Positions 12,088 to 23,781 of a stretch of DNA of 64,000 bases are shown here, piece after piece. Source of the stretch: Schistosoma mansoni (Eukaryota; Platyhelminthes; Trematoda; Strigeidida; Schistosomatidae); contig NC_031502.1 in assembly GCF_000237925.1 (NCBI RefSeq), positions 5,747,443-5,811,442 of the forward strand. The letters are read 5' to 3'. The position numbers and the translations under genes are program-made. Below the pieces are notes generated by a model that saw only the letters and a program-made list of their open reading frames with translations, was not told the DNA's origin and did no database searches. Position 1 is the stretch's first letter; each line of letters opens with the position of its first letter.

Positions 12088-12390
12088 CAGAAGGGGTTTT
12101 GTGGAGATTTAGTATTTGCACAGTTGAATGCGTGAGTCAATTGAAGACAATTAGTGAACGGTTGCTCAACTTCGTTGAGGTTAGACATTGACACCGTTGG
12201 ATGCCGGCTCAGTGGTCTATCGGTTAAGTGCTCTGGCGCGAGACCGGTAGGTCCTGGGTTCGAATTTCGCGAGTGCGGGATCGTGGATGCGCACTGCTGA
12301 GGAGTTCTATAATAGGACGAAACGGCCGTCCAGTGCTTCCAGGTTTTCCATAGTGATCTAGCTTCAATTGACTCACGCTTTCAACTATGT
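12088..12390 (+). mobile_element. Hammerhead SINE with inverted-repeat ends
   Basis: Order: CAGAAGGGGTTTTGTGGAG outer end, inner end GCGTGAGTCAATTGAAG, tRNA-like head with box A (GGCTCAGTGG at 12206) and box B (GGTTCGAAT at 12257-12265), hammerhead at 12291-12336, tail CTTCCAGGTTTTCCATAG, then the inner end inverted (CTTCAATTGACTCACGC). This is the most complete copy here of a family that also occurs at 34845-35580, 58186-58365, 60584-60895 and 61595-61990. The conserved inverted ends are unlike a plain SINE. Confidence 0.75.
12291..12336 (+). ncRNA. Hammerhead ribozyme in a full-length SINE-like element
   Basis: Stem I GCACTG/CAGTGC is perfect. Core CTGAGGA (12297-12303), stem II GTTC/GGAC with one G-U pair, core GAAA (12319-12322), minimal stem III and GTC with the predicted cut after 12330. 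The variable seventh core position is G here and C in the Sm-alpha-type copies; any base is tolerated there. Confidence 0.75.
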
Positions 12391-13156
12391 TTACAATTAA
12401 TCATGTTAGAATTACAGTTACCATCGTGAATTCTCACTTCGTTAGTGAAATTCCAAAATAAAGTCGTAAAACAACAACAAAGTACTGTAGATAAAAATCA
12501 TACCGTGTAAGATTTCGTCAACCACTATGGTATGATTAGCAAAAATTTAATTTACAAAGTATGTTTTACTTTTAGAATTCAACCTTCAAATAAAGAAGAT
12601 TTAGCATAGAAACTAAGCGAAATATTCACACAGAATATGACTAATAAATCGAAGTAACTGCAGTAAATTTTGTTTAATAATAACTGAATAAAGAAACTGA
12701 TACACGTAAAAATGTGTTTTCTTACCATTTTACTTCATTATTGAAATTCCACAATAAATTTATTTAAAAAAAAGAAAAAAAACTTCACAGTAAAAGGTGT
12801 AGTTGTGGTCAGCAGTATTCATTCACATAACTAACAACAATGATTCTCATACCAACACAACAATCATAATTTTATGTTTATTTTATTTATAAGTACACAG
12901 GCGCACAAACAAATTCACAAAACACATAACTGTACATTAAGAAAAATTAAAACCCTATATAAGTAGTGCTATATCATTTGATTATATTGAAACGTAGTAT
13001 ACAATTACTGTATAAAACGAGGAAGTCAGAAAGGTAATGATGAACATTATAAATGTATATATTTATATCTAATAATTCAATTCATATAGCTTGAGAACAT
13101 TGAGCTGAAAGTTAATTAATATTTATTAAACAAAAAGCAGAAAGCAAGAAACTGTC
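12391..13156. other. AT-rich region upstream of the second membrane-protein gene
   Basis: No exon or repeat recognised. It would contain the promoter and 5' leader of the gene starting at 13157, but no promoter motif can be picked with confidence in sequence this AT-rich. Confidence 0.3.
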
Positions 13157-16100
13157 ATGGGGGAAAGCCGAAGCGTAAAACTTTTCATTCTCTGTGGTTT
13201 AGCAATAGCGATCTGCTTTACAGTGGTAGCAATTGCTGAAGACAAAACCCTTACATGTGAGTAATAGATTACTATAAAATGTTTTTAATTTCAATAAATT
13301 AAATTGTACTCAGAAAACAGTGACATACTAGCAGTTGCATTGTTTTCAGTTAAAGTATTTTGTAAAATCAGACTAGATTTTAGAATTTTTAATGTTTAAT
13401 TCACAAAATAGATTTCCAACGACAACCTGTAAGCACTAAAACACAGTTTTGTCCTAATCTGTAACATGTCGACAGTGTGTATCCACAACTACTCATCCGG
13501 GAATCGAATCCACGACCTTCAGTCTCCTGTAAAACATACTGAATAGTTTTGTGTAAAGTTGAATTATACCTAACAGTGGAATCCAAATAAGAAATAAAGA
13601 GTCAATTTCTTGAGTAAGCGTAAATCCCTAAGAGCACTGTCCAAGGTTCAGCAATGGTTAACTATAAACCTCACAAAGAACCAAATAACTGTTTATTGTG
13701 TCTCAGTGGTTGTTATGTTGACACATAATTTATTCGATTTGCATCATATTGAGACTCTGTAAAACGTTTATTTTGTATGTATGATAAATAATTCAAATCA
13801 CTGGATTAACTAAAGCATTCTACTAATTATTTAATTAATGCTATACAAGCTAAAATTAATTGCTTTAATAGTAATTATTATGTATTCGATCGACATACTA
13901 TAGAATAAGATTACCATTAAAGTGCTTTAATCTTGTTAAGCAGAATATATTCCATGTGTTGTGAAGTGAACTAATTTAGAAGCTCACTTTTATCATTAGA
14001 TGATAACATGTATTTTAAAACTTGAATTCAATTCAAAATTAAAACGTTTATTGTTACGCATAAACATCAATCCGAGGTTTTAGGCGGTTAGTAACTTTTC
14101 CGCTGAAATAACAGAATTCTATTTTGATGTCCTATTTGTTTTAATAACTGGTGTGGGGCATAATGAAACGAATAGGAAAGCATAAATATCATACGAAACT
14201 ACTTTATTCAATATTTTTAATCTGTAAAAATAATATTTCTCTGGAAAAAAAGGATCATCTTATAGTGTTTCACGGCTTAAAAAAAATGTGACAGTCTAAC
14301 CACCGTTTCGATAGATCAAATTTGAAACTGAATATCTGTAATATTGTGCATATTAACTTATTATTAATAATTTGTCAGGTTTATTAATATTGTTGTGTTA
14401 AATCATGCTTGTCACTACATTTACAGGTTTCTTGTTTAAAATTAGTTTGTTAGCTTATAGTAAAGAGGAATTAGTTTCAGATGATGATAGGTTCAAAGTT
14501 CACAATACATTTTCTTCATGAATGAAGTTTAAGCCTCTTTTTAATACTTTCAATATTTGTAAGTCTTGACAGCATTCAGTATTAATTATCAGCATTTAAT
14601 ACCACAATCATATAGCGGTGAATAAAAGTAACAATAATTTTCGGCTTGTAATAAGTGATGAGGTAAATTAGGCGTGAACAGAATTCTTGTACTAAATACA
14701 CACATCATTACAATAAACAGATTTACAAAATATTGAGTTCACAATAACAAACTTTCATTTGATTGATCTTGATTGTTGATGTGTAACAACTGTAGACGAT
14801 ATGTGAATTCAATAAAACAAAAACACTTTACAGAAAACTGATGCAATTCTATGGCGACTTATGTTATGTAGTAAGACGTCTTAAAATAACAATATAATAA
14901 TGAAAGTGAGACTAATGAAAACAAGTTATGTTTTTAAACATAAATTATTGTGCTAAGTTTTTCTCAAGCGGAATTCGATTATTATTTCCTTTAATGATTT
15001 AATATGTTTTGTGAACAATTTAACAATTACACTAAGGTAACCCAAGATTTCATGACAACTTCATTAATTTCTTGATCAGATAACGATACATGAAGATCAA
15101 TAAGTGTTTCAATCAAGTATCTACAAGTGACGTCGTAGATGAATAATATTGAGGAGAATCAGGGTTGTTTTGGTAAGCGAATAATGTGTCTGAAAAGTAC
15201 TGGAAATACATCACGATTAAGATTTCATACTCTACTTAATATCACTTGTAATTATCGATGGTGATAAAATGTCAGCGTTGTATGGATTTATGGACTTATG
15301 TGTTTTGAAAATAGTGGAAAAGAGTGATTCGAGTCTTGTATTTCGATATTGCTTATGACAACCAACAGTATAATATTGACCATTTGTTCATACTGATTAT
15401 TGGTGTGCCACAGCTTTAAACGATCTGTGAATTCATTGAGATGAACAGTTTCCAGAATAACAGTACACCAGTATGATGACGTTGCATGTAATGCACAGTA
15501 AGGGAATCAACCAATAATGATGTGAATGAAACTATTGAGAGCAAACTGTGTGTTCAATCATCCAACGATGCTCTTTAAATTTTGGTGTGGTGACCGACCA
15601 CAAATTAGTTTGATTTCTTCAAATGTTTCGTGCAGAATTTCATCATTCTTCTTGATGAAATCGTTTGTCATGCTGGTGAGAATTGTACTTTTATTGGTAA
15701 TGGGAATGGCTCTGTTGATTGCTGAGAGTAATGTAATTGAGACGATTGACGATTAAATGGAGCATTAATAACCGATACACGTGAATACGTGTCAGTATTA
15801 TCAATAACAATGTTAACATATCACTTCTGATTAATGACGTCAGTAATCACACCCTTATATTATGATAGATACACTTAGTCATTCTCAGTGGTTGTTTTCT
15901 TTGTTATTCAATTAATTAAATGCACGTGAATAGGACTCTTTACTAGTGAGGTTTATGTTTGTGTAATTGTGAATCACACTATATGGGTGAAGATTCACTT
16001 TTCTTGATTATATACGATCGCATGCCAAAACTGAATAATGTCTGTATATATGTGTGTGCGTATGTCAGATATTATTGCATTTGTGTATATTTCCCTACTG

Positions 16101-19100
16101 AAATAACGTCACTGTGGAATGGAACTGCATTTCAAAATGGATAAATAAAGTCTAATGTGAGATTATGTTACTTGTAATTCTTACATTCGAGTACATGAAA
16201 TAAAACCTTTCATAGTTTACACCACACCTTAGTATCAATAAGACAATCAGTGAGAACGAAAACGCCTTAGATGGATGTTACGTGAGCGTATGAAACTCTT
16301 CAGCAGTACTTACTCACGACCTCACAAGGATCGATCCCATGAAGTTGAAACCCTGTTACGAAATCTCAACCTCTAGAACAATGACATATTCCACTACCAC
16401 CTTCCACCACACAGTGTGAAAACTTTCTCACATCTGAAATTACAGTGCAACAACGAATTCATGTGATTGATACTCGAATTCACATTTCACTCGTACGACA
16501 AATGTTCCTCTTATTAATTTTGTTTATATTAGGCCATTCGCACAATACTGTATTCCCATATGTGTTGCCGAATACTTACTAATCTCAAATTCTTTCCCCA
16601 CTATTCGTGATTTGTTGACGGTGCTGAAAACAGTTTTATTTACCATTATTATCTTTTTTTTCTCTTACTATGTCAAATTCAAACAAATTACTGAGTAATA
16701 ACCAAACAACTCCGACCTATCACTGGATAATAAGGAATTCTGGTTCAGTGAATAATTGCTCATATTGATCTTATCATCTGTTGACTGTGCACAGTCGTAA
16801 TCACAGGATTTTAACTGATGTGATGGTCTTTTGGACAGAAGAAATTAGTCATGTCCCAACTGTCCAGAAAACCTTTATGTCACAAGCGAATTTTGTCACT
16901 AAATGTTGAAAAACGAATGAGATGGAAACAATGGAATAGTAAGGCACTTATCCATATGTTGAGTAAGAAGAGGGTATGAAGGGAATATTGTATATGGAAA
17001 TGATCGGTGAGTGTGGAAAACTGGAAGTATCTATTTAACAACTGATTACCGGGTGTGGAAAACTAGTAGTGTTAAGCTCATAATGGACTTGGAGGATGTA
17101 CATGTTGCTTCTGTATTCAGAATTCAGGCATGACTCTCTCAATTTTCACAACTTCTCAATGCACATTCATTTCATCTGTTCACCTTTCATGATCAATCAC
17201 ACGACCATATAGGTGACTCGGAAATATACTTGTGAGAGGAGTAGCGTGACTACATCTGACAAACTGTTCCAGTATTGAACTGTTGACTGAATTCAACTCA
17301 ATTTTCAGAGTGATGCAATGTGATTTGTTTAGAAAGTATTTACTCTATGTGTGAGGATCGATATAAGTTGAATCAAATATGAAAGTAAGCTTGTGGATGG
17401 AAACCGATATGCCACAGATTAACAAAACGACGCACCAACAATAAAGTTTAGAAGACAATACGAAACTCAGCAGAATGAAACGTTTTCTCAACGATTTCAA
17501 CAGTCACATTTTCAAAGACTTTCTATATAGTATCAATCCTGAATTCAATATTAGTCGGAATGAGTTTCTTTCGCAAATGCTGTGCATCTTTCACGCCGTA
17601 GTTTCTTTCCCAGCTTCTACCAATAAACCTGGAATGAAATTAATCTCTCATGAACATACTGCACAATTTAACTGGTTCTTCATTCATCGTATCAGTAGTA
17701 CACATTCTTCTCATCTAATATAGAGAGTAAATAAAGGTTCTCTTTCTCATCAATAAAACTCAAGTTTGGTACTTGTATAATAACCATTGCAATCTGGTGA
17801 TAAACATGTTTACATGAAACCATTTGTTCTTCCTTATGTAAGAGCATCAAGGAAACCGAATTCCAATCTCTCCTCTGATTTCAGTGTGTATAAAAGTGAT
17901 CTGAAACAACAACCAAACACTAACTGGAATGTCACTGATGTTGGTGTTTTCTGCACAGATAACTATATGATGAGCTGTCGTGATGTATGACACGGTACTC
18001 AGGATTATGAAAAATACATCATGACTGATAAATGATTTATTCCCCATTCACCTATTTTATATCGACCACATTCACTTCTAGGTGGAATTAAAACATCAGT
18101 TTAAATTCATTCAGTATTGTTTGTATGAACCTTCCCAGAGTGAACATCAACTCTGAGATGCAGGTACATCCAGCTGACGAGTCCCAAATAGGACGAAACG
18201 CGCGTCCTGGATTCCACTGCTAGCCACTATCCATCTCTGCTTAAAACATCAGTTGTTCTCGGATTGTCAGCATACCGTTTCAAGCGAGATTTGCTTAAGT
18301 ATAGTCAAGAGGTTTATTTAATGATACATTTTTGCTTTTTCAAAACATTCACACACTTCCATTTGTCCAATGAAATTCGTGATTGATATGTGTCATTAAT
18401 TGAATTAAAGCAGGATCGTGCACGAATTTCTACAATAATTTCTAGATTGACATCATTTATGTTATTCATCTAACGGAATTCATATGTGACACCATATCAT
18501 GTAATTGGCAGCAAATATACTGATTATATGAGAACATACTGACCTCAGTTTTCAAAATTCCACATTGTTTTCTGAATAGTGAAAATAATATTCATCGTAA
18601 TATAGAGCAATGATTGAATACCAAACAAGACAATGCTAATAACATGTGATATGTAGTTATTAGGTGAATTTGTGGTATGGATGTACGGATTCAATGGAAT
18701 GTAAAAGAGCGAACTAATGAGTGAATGGCTTTAAAAACCATCAGCAAATAACAATCAGTCATCCTATTTTTTATTACACAGTGGTCAATCATCACAGATA
18801 ACGATATGATGAGCTAACTAATCTCAAATTCACTACCATTATTCGTCATTTGTTGGAGGTGCTGAAGACAGTATCTTATCCATTATCTTCTTATTTTCTG
18901 TTACTTTGTTGAATTCAAACAAATTACCGAGTAATAATCAAACAACTCCACCCTATCACTGAATAATAAGGAATTACTAAAGTCACAGATCTTGGTAATT
19001 AATAAACTGAGGTGATTTAAACAAACAACATTTTGTTTTCAACTAAACTGCTTGCTTATGTTGTACAATCGTGTTTATGAATGTTTGGCAAACATATATG

Positions 19101-21313
19101 TGTGTAAGAGAATGGATGGAGTTCATATTAGTAAGTGTTCTGATATTTCAAGTATTCAAAGAAGTCTGCATATTTCTGACCGGTAAACTATTTTCATCCT
19201 CCTATTCTTCCCCGATCTCTACATCACTATGCAACGTCCAATTAATACTTGAGATCTCAGAACACTTCATAATATAAACTCTTCCTATCATTCTGTACAC
19301 AAACATGATTTTAAGATCACCATGAATGGGATTGTATAACTTGAATAAATGATTTAATTGAGAACACTTTCTTCCCAGAATTTCCTCTGTTCTGTTGGAT
19401 TTGTTCGAATATATCTTAGTTTGAAATACACTAGATATCTTTGATTGCTTAATTCCACAATGTATGTACCATTTATTCATGTTGACATTCAGTTTGGTTT
19501 TTATTGAATTAATTAATTGATCAACCGTTTCTTTTAACTTCTCGTCAGTGTACTGTTTCTACATTTTTACGGTACACTAAGAGATGCTCGTTTTTTTTTT
19601 CATTTACTGTTAAAAGCCGAATATAAATCAAATTCGCTGAAAGCCTTTCAAGCATTCTACTTCCTAGCTCTCATCGCTTTCATTGTGGCGCTCGTACTAT
19701 ACTTAGTAACTATTTTCACAGCATCTCGAAGAGTCCTGAGCATTGGATTTTTTGTCGCGGTTGTAGTAGGATGTAAGTAATTTTTAGTCATTTTCATAAC
19801 AGTCTACAATTGTATTGTAACGATAACATGTCTTTCAAGACGATTGTGTTGTTCGTGGATTGATGACAGGTTTTCATTATTGAATTTACTTTGTTTGTCT
19901 AGTTACCGGTTCTACTCATTCGACAGATAACTATATGAATGTTGTATCTCAATAACATCGGTGAAGTATTGATGAGGACTACAACATTCTGACTAGTTCC
20001 TTTAGAATAATATAATTGTAGCAAGTGAAAATTTTTACAGTATGATTATGGGGACTAGTTGATCGGTTGCTAGTACTATGACTGACAGAAAAGTAAATAA
20101 AAAACTCAATTTTCAAACCAACTGATCAAACAAATGAGTTCGTTCTTATCAGAAATGGATGGTGACTAGCAGCGAAATCCAGGATGCACATTTCATACTA
20201 TTTGGGTTTGGTCAGTTGGATGTTTCGGCAGCCAAATTCATGTTTATGCCCAAACTCGAAGCATAGAACTTCGAGTTCAATCGCGATCACGTTAGTCACT
20301 CACCTGCTCAGTTCTGGATTGTACTGCTAGCCATCATCCATCTCTGCTTAAACTACTTGTGACTTACTGGCAATATCGAGACAATGCTCTCTGAATGCAC
20401 ATATGCCGAAACAGACTGATCAATTGCAGTCTTAAACATCAACGACAACATACAAACAACCTATATACATGAGTCAAAAATGTTTGTCATTCAAAATTTA
20501 GAACCGAACCATATTGTTAAACGGAGTTCTGGAATTTCCACAATTCAAACCATCATTCTTCGATGTTATATATTTTAATGACCATACCTATGTAGTTGTC
20601 GTTAGTTATACTGGGCATTTATAAGAATTGTCTACTAGGTCATCAGAATCAATTGAATATTTACCACAGGAATCATTTCTTCACATGACGAAATTACTCC
20701 CTTTGAGATAACAGATGTGCGAATTCCTCACCACTGTATCACTTTTATACACGGCCACATAATTTCATACGAAACTGGGATACTCGCTAACATTCAGTCT
20801 ACAATAACAGAGACGAATCAATCAAATTCTTCAGATTATCTACGAATTCAATGTCAATTCCTAGTTTGATAATATTCTCATCGTTTGTCGAGTACAAGAA
20901 AATTAGAGTATAAATGATGCATAACGAAGACTTATAACAAACGCTTTACGAGAGATAACGATGAATCCACCAGTCTTTTAACATATCAACAGTTTCCCTT
21001 TTTATCTGATACTATCACTGATTATCATTTAGATATTTTCTGAAAAGTACAACTCAATGGAAATAGAACGCTTGTTACACTTTGTAGTGATTATCGATAA
21101 TTGTAAACTAATTAACTTATTAACGATAAATTGTTGTATTATTCTAATGTCTGTTTAGGTATATGCTGTATTATCAGCGTCATTATATATTATCAACACA
21201 TGTCCAATAGTTACAATAGGAGTTTTCGGCCAGATTCCACCTCATGGTTACTTGTCGTTATTGTGTCTTCAGCCCAGCTCATTTTGTTCGTATGCTTGTA
21301 TATTCTCTATTGA
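13157..21313 (+). CDS. Small four-transmembrane protein, complete three-exon gene (136 aa)
   Basis: Exons 13157-13256, 19617-19772 and 21159-21313 are joined by two phase-1 introns. Donors are GTGAGT at 13257 and GTAAGT at 19773; acceptors end at 19616 after a T10 tract and at 21158 (TGTTTAG). They add to 411 bases: 136 residues plus TGA. The protein has four hydrophobic helices: FILCGLAIAICFTVVAIA near the start (possibly a signal anchor), LALIAFIVALVLYLVTIF, a third across the second junction (GFFVAVVVG then CICCIISVII), and WLLVVIVSSAQLILFVCLYI near the C-terminus. Both termini are probably cytoplasmic. It resembles claudin/MARVEL-size proteins in layout only; I see no diagnostic motif and do not assign a family. 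Exon plan and phases match the gene at 2796-5424. A symmetric phase-1 exon could be missed in the 6.4-kb first intron. Confidence 0.7.
14543..15355 (-). repeat. Inverted partner of 8493-9305
   Basis: Near-identical reverse complement of 8493-9305. Here the sequence continues without a gap on both sides, so this is probably the correctly placed copy. Confidence 0.75.
18140..18250 (+). mobile_element. 5'-truncated Sm-alpha-like SINE
   Basis: Starts just after where box B would be (CCCAGAGTGAACATCAACTC), then the hammerhead, then the Sm-alpha tail (CCACTGCTAGCCACTATCC). The tRNA-like promoter is missing or degraded. Confidence 0.65.
18168..18212 (+). ncRNA. Hammerhead ribozyme, Sm-alpha consensus-like
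   Basis: Stem I ATCCAG/CTGGAT is perfect. Core CTGACGA (18174-18180), stem II GTCC/GGAC (18181-18184 with 18191-18194), GAAA (18195-18198), stem III within ACGCGCGT, and GTC with the predicted cut after 18206. This is the textbook schistosome hammerhead arrangement and the best-conserved motif in the window. Confidence 0.9.
18509..18778 (+). repeat. 270-bp block repeated at 21626-21895
   Basis: Appears identical to 21626-21895, the sequence immediately right of the second gap. Weaker similarity continues beyond it (about 18985-19050 versus 22010-22080), so an older dispersed repeat may underlie the pair. Confidence 0.75.
20155..20480 (-). repeat. Decayed Sm-alpha-like SINE
   Basis: Minus strand shows ATCCAACTGACC and TATGAAATGTGCATCCTGGAT where a hammerhead should be, flanked by Sm-alpha sequence (AGCCATCATCCATCTCTGCT on plus). 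Core and stem II are mutated, so it is presumably inactive. It lies in the second intron of the four-TM gene. Confidence 0.6.
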
Positions 21314-21425
21314 GAAGTGTTTGCTTTTCATCACAGCTACATGTCATGAAAGTTGTGAAGATGGAATATTATTGACGTAGTATAAAACTTGATTGAAAGA
21401 ACACATTTGATAAAGCTCCAAATTT
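21254..21425 (+). repeat. 172-bp block repeated at 23610-23781
   Basis: Covers the end of exon 3 of the four-TM gene and 112 bases after its stop, up to the gap. The same sequence restarts right after the third gap and continues into new sequence. This suggests that 21626-23409 was placed between two overlapping contig ends. Confidence 0.8.
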
Positions 21426-21625
21426 NNNNNNNNNNNNNNNNNNNNNNNNNNNNNNNNNNNNNNNNNNNNNNNNNNNNNNNNNNNNNNNNNNNNNNNNNNN
21501 NNNNNNNNNNNNNNNNNNNNNNNNNNNNNNNNNNNNNNNNNNNNNNNNNNNNNNNNNNNNNNNNNNNNNNNNNNNNNNNNNNNNNNNNNNNNNNNNNNNN
21601 NNNNNNNNNNNNNNNNNNNNNNNNN
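21426..21625. other. Assembly gap (200 N)
   Basis: Exactly 200 N. Both flanks are duplicated elsewhere (23610-23781 and 18509-18778). Confidence 0.95.
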
Positions 21626-23100
21626 CAGCAAATATACTGATTATATGAGAACATACTGACCTCAGTTTTCAAAATTCCACATTGTTTTCTGAATAGTGAA
21701 AATAATATTCATCGTAATATAGAGCAATGATTGAATACCAAACAAGACAATGCTAATAACATGTGATATGTAGTTATTAGGTGAATTTGTGGTATGGATG
21801 TACGGATTCAATGGAATGTAAAAGAGCGAACTAATGAGTGAATGGCTTTAAAAACCATCAGCAAATAACAATCAGTCATCCTATTTTTTATTACAGTGGT
21901 CAACCATTGTGTGTGTATAGTGCGCAGTGAATCAATAACGTACAGTTTTACAATCACAAATTGGACTTATTTCAAGGTTAAATTCCACTGGATTTAAATT
22001 ACTGAAGTCACAGATCATGGTAATGAATAAACTGAGGAGATTTTAGGAAAGAACAATTTTTGATTTTGAAAATTTGAACTCACAATTGTTACATCGTTAT
22101 GCTACTTAAATATATTGCTAATAGTATCGTTATTCTACATTAAATGTTTGTTTAGTATAACGTTTTCGTGGCGATAACGGAAATTAGATTTTCGTGGTGT
22201 AAAATGCCAAGTTATATGACGTTCGAATAAATTATATGGTGTGAAACATCAACTGAGTACTAACAGTCCATTAAGTAGTATATTTACATTATTATAAGGC
22301 TGAACAAATAACTGCGCGTAAAGTCCAACTGTAAAATGTTTTCTATTAGATTAGGGAAATTTAAACAAATTACTGTGATAAGTATTCTGAACTTCCAACG
22401 TTGGTTTTTGAAGAGAGAACACAATAAATTCCTTAAAAATCAGTGACCAGTAGCAAATTATGAATTCAGTTGAAGGTATTGTATTATAGCAACTCAGATA
22501 CAATTGAGTTTGTTTACATCTAATCTGGCTAAGCCCTTTTGTTAACTTATTTAATGGACAGTCATTCATACAATAACAACCTATCTATACCATTGTGCTT
22601 TTATTATATACGCTTGAACATTGCTTACTGCCTACGCATGTATTCATTCCGCTAGCGTCATTATTAATCGCTTAATTAATCCGATGACTCATGCTTTTCC
22701 ACTTATATATATATGTACATCTTAATCCTGTTTACTGCTTGCCTGCTTGCTCTCTGATCTGCTCTACTCTGCGCCGTATTGTACACACTTGCTCACTCAT
22801 TCGGCTCGCACGCTCACTCGCCTGTTTTACGGCACTGCTCTTTCATGCTTGCTTAACGTGCCTGTAATATTGGATAACTGTGTGTGGTTCAGTAATAAAC
22901 TCAATCAACCCTTCGTATTCACCTTCTGGTTTATACACCGTTAGGACGTTATCGAGTAACGGTTATCAAGACGAACGATATACGAAGTTAGGGATAATAT
23001 CGAATATCGACCACCACAGTATTGTCTAAATGAATTCCAAAATAGTTCTCTAGAAGTTTGTTGAAAACGACGTTTTAAAGTCAAAGATGAATAGTTGCTA
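21626..23100 (+). other. Suspect contig segment, no gene seen
   Basis: The first 270 bases duplicate 18509-18778; the rest is unique AT-rich sequence. About 22740-22860 is a CT-rich, GCTCACTCGC-like patch with no supportable coding role. The placement of the whole 21626-23409 segment is doubtful. Confidence 0.5.
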
Positions 23101-23409
23101 GTAGTGGAAACCAGAACGAACGTTTTGTCCTGATTGGAACTCGTCAGCTGGACGTGTCTACATCTCAGAGTTGATGTCCACTCTGGGAGTCAAACCGAGT
23201 ACCGTTAGCTGCAACGCCATCGCATTATCCACTAAGCTATTGAGTCCTGATAGTCACCTTTTATGTTCCAACTATCCATCTTTGCTTACAAAGCTTGTGA
23301 CTCAAGGCAATATCGAGGCAGTCCGCACAGGATGCACATATGCCAAAAAGAGATTGATCAATTGCAGTCCTAAATAGCAATGGGACGATACAAGTCAACA
23401 ACACCAAGT
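23100..23409 (-). repeat. Sm-alpha-like SINE with a broken hammerhead core
   Basis: Read on the minus strand: the tRNA-like head (AGCTTAGTGGATAATGCG, GGTTTGACTCCC), then a hammerhead at about 23120-23165 with stem I, CTGACGA and GTTCC/AGGAC, but the GAAA core reads AAAA. That position is essential, so activity is unlikely. Bases 23170-23409 are the inverted duplicate of 8053-8292. Confidence 0.65.
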
Positions 23410-23609
23410 NNNNNNNNNNNNNNNNNNNNNNNNNNNNNNNNNNNNNNNNNNNNNNNNNNNNNNNNNNNNNNNNNNNNNNNNNNNNNNNNNNNNNNNNNNN
23501 NNNNNNNNNNNNNNNNNNNNNNNNNNNNNNNNNNNNNNNNNNNNNNNNNNNNNNNNNNNNNNNNNNNNNNNNNNNNNNNNNNNNNNNNNNNNNNNNNNNN
23601 NNNNNNNNN
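23410..23609. other. Assembly gap (200 N)
   Basis: Exactly 200 N, immediately before a repeated copy of the four-TM gene's last exon. Confidence 0.95.
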
Positions 23610-23781
23610 GTCGTTATTGTGTCTTCAGCCCAGCTCATTTTGTTCGTATGCTTGTATATTCTCTATTGAGAAGTGTTTGCTTTTCATCACAGCTACATGT
23701 CATGAAAGTTGTGAAGATGGAATATTATTGACGTAGTATAAAACTTGATTGAAAGAACACATTTGATAAAGCTCCAAATTT
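23610..23781 (+). pseudogene. Duplicate of the four-TM gene's 3' end (probable assembly copy)
   Basis: Repeats the last 20 codons of exon 3 (VVIVSSAQLILFVCLYILY and the stop) and the bases that follow, without any change I could see. It lacks the rest of the exon and an acceptor, so it is not a gene by itself. It is most simply the same locus represented twice across a gap. Confidence 0.7.

Larger units (their letters stand above)
13257..19616 (+). other. First intron of the four-TM gene, filled with repeats
   Basis: The 6.4-kb intron holds a decayed minus-strand SINE (about 13415-13530, with a GGATTCGATTCC box B), the inverted block 14543-15355, another decayed minus-strand SINE (about 16290-16400), a repeat pair (about 16575-16740 versus 18815-18975), an intact hammerhead (18168-18212) and a 270-bp block also found at 21626. 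No further exon is convincing. Confidence 0.5.

Noticed and set aside
12206-12265. Box A/box B segments as genuine tRNA genes
   Set aside because: They do not fold into a complete cloverleaf with acceptor stem and are always fused to the hammerhead or SINE tail, so they are SINE heads.
13401-13586. Minus-strand 61-codon frame
   Set aside because: It overlaps a decayed SINE with a box B-like GGATTCGATTCC; translation of repeat sequence.
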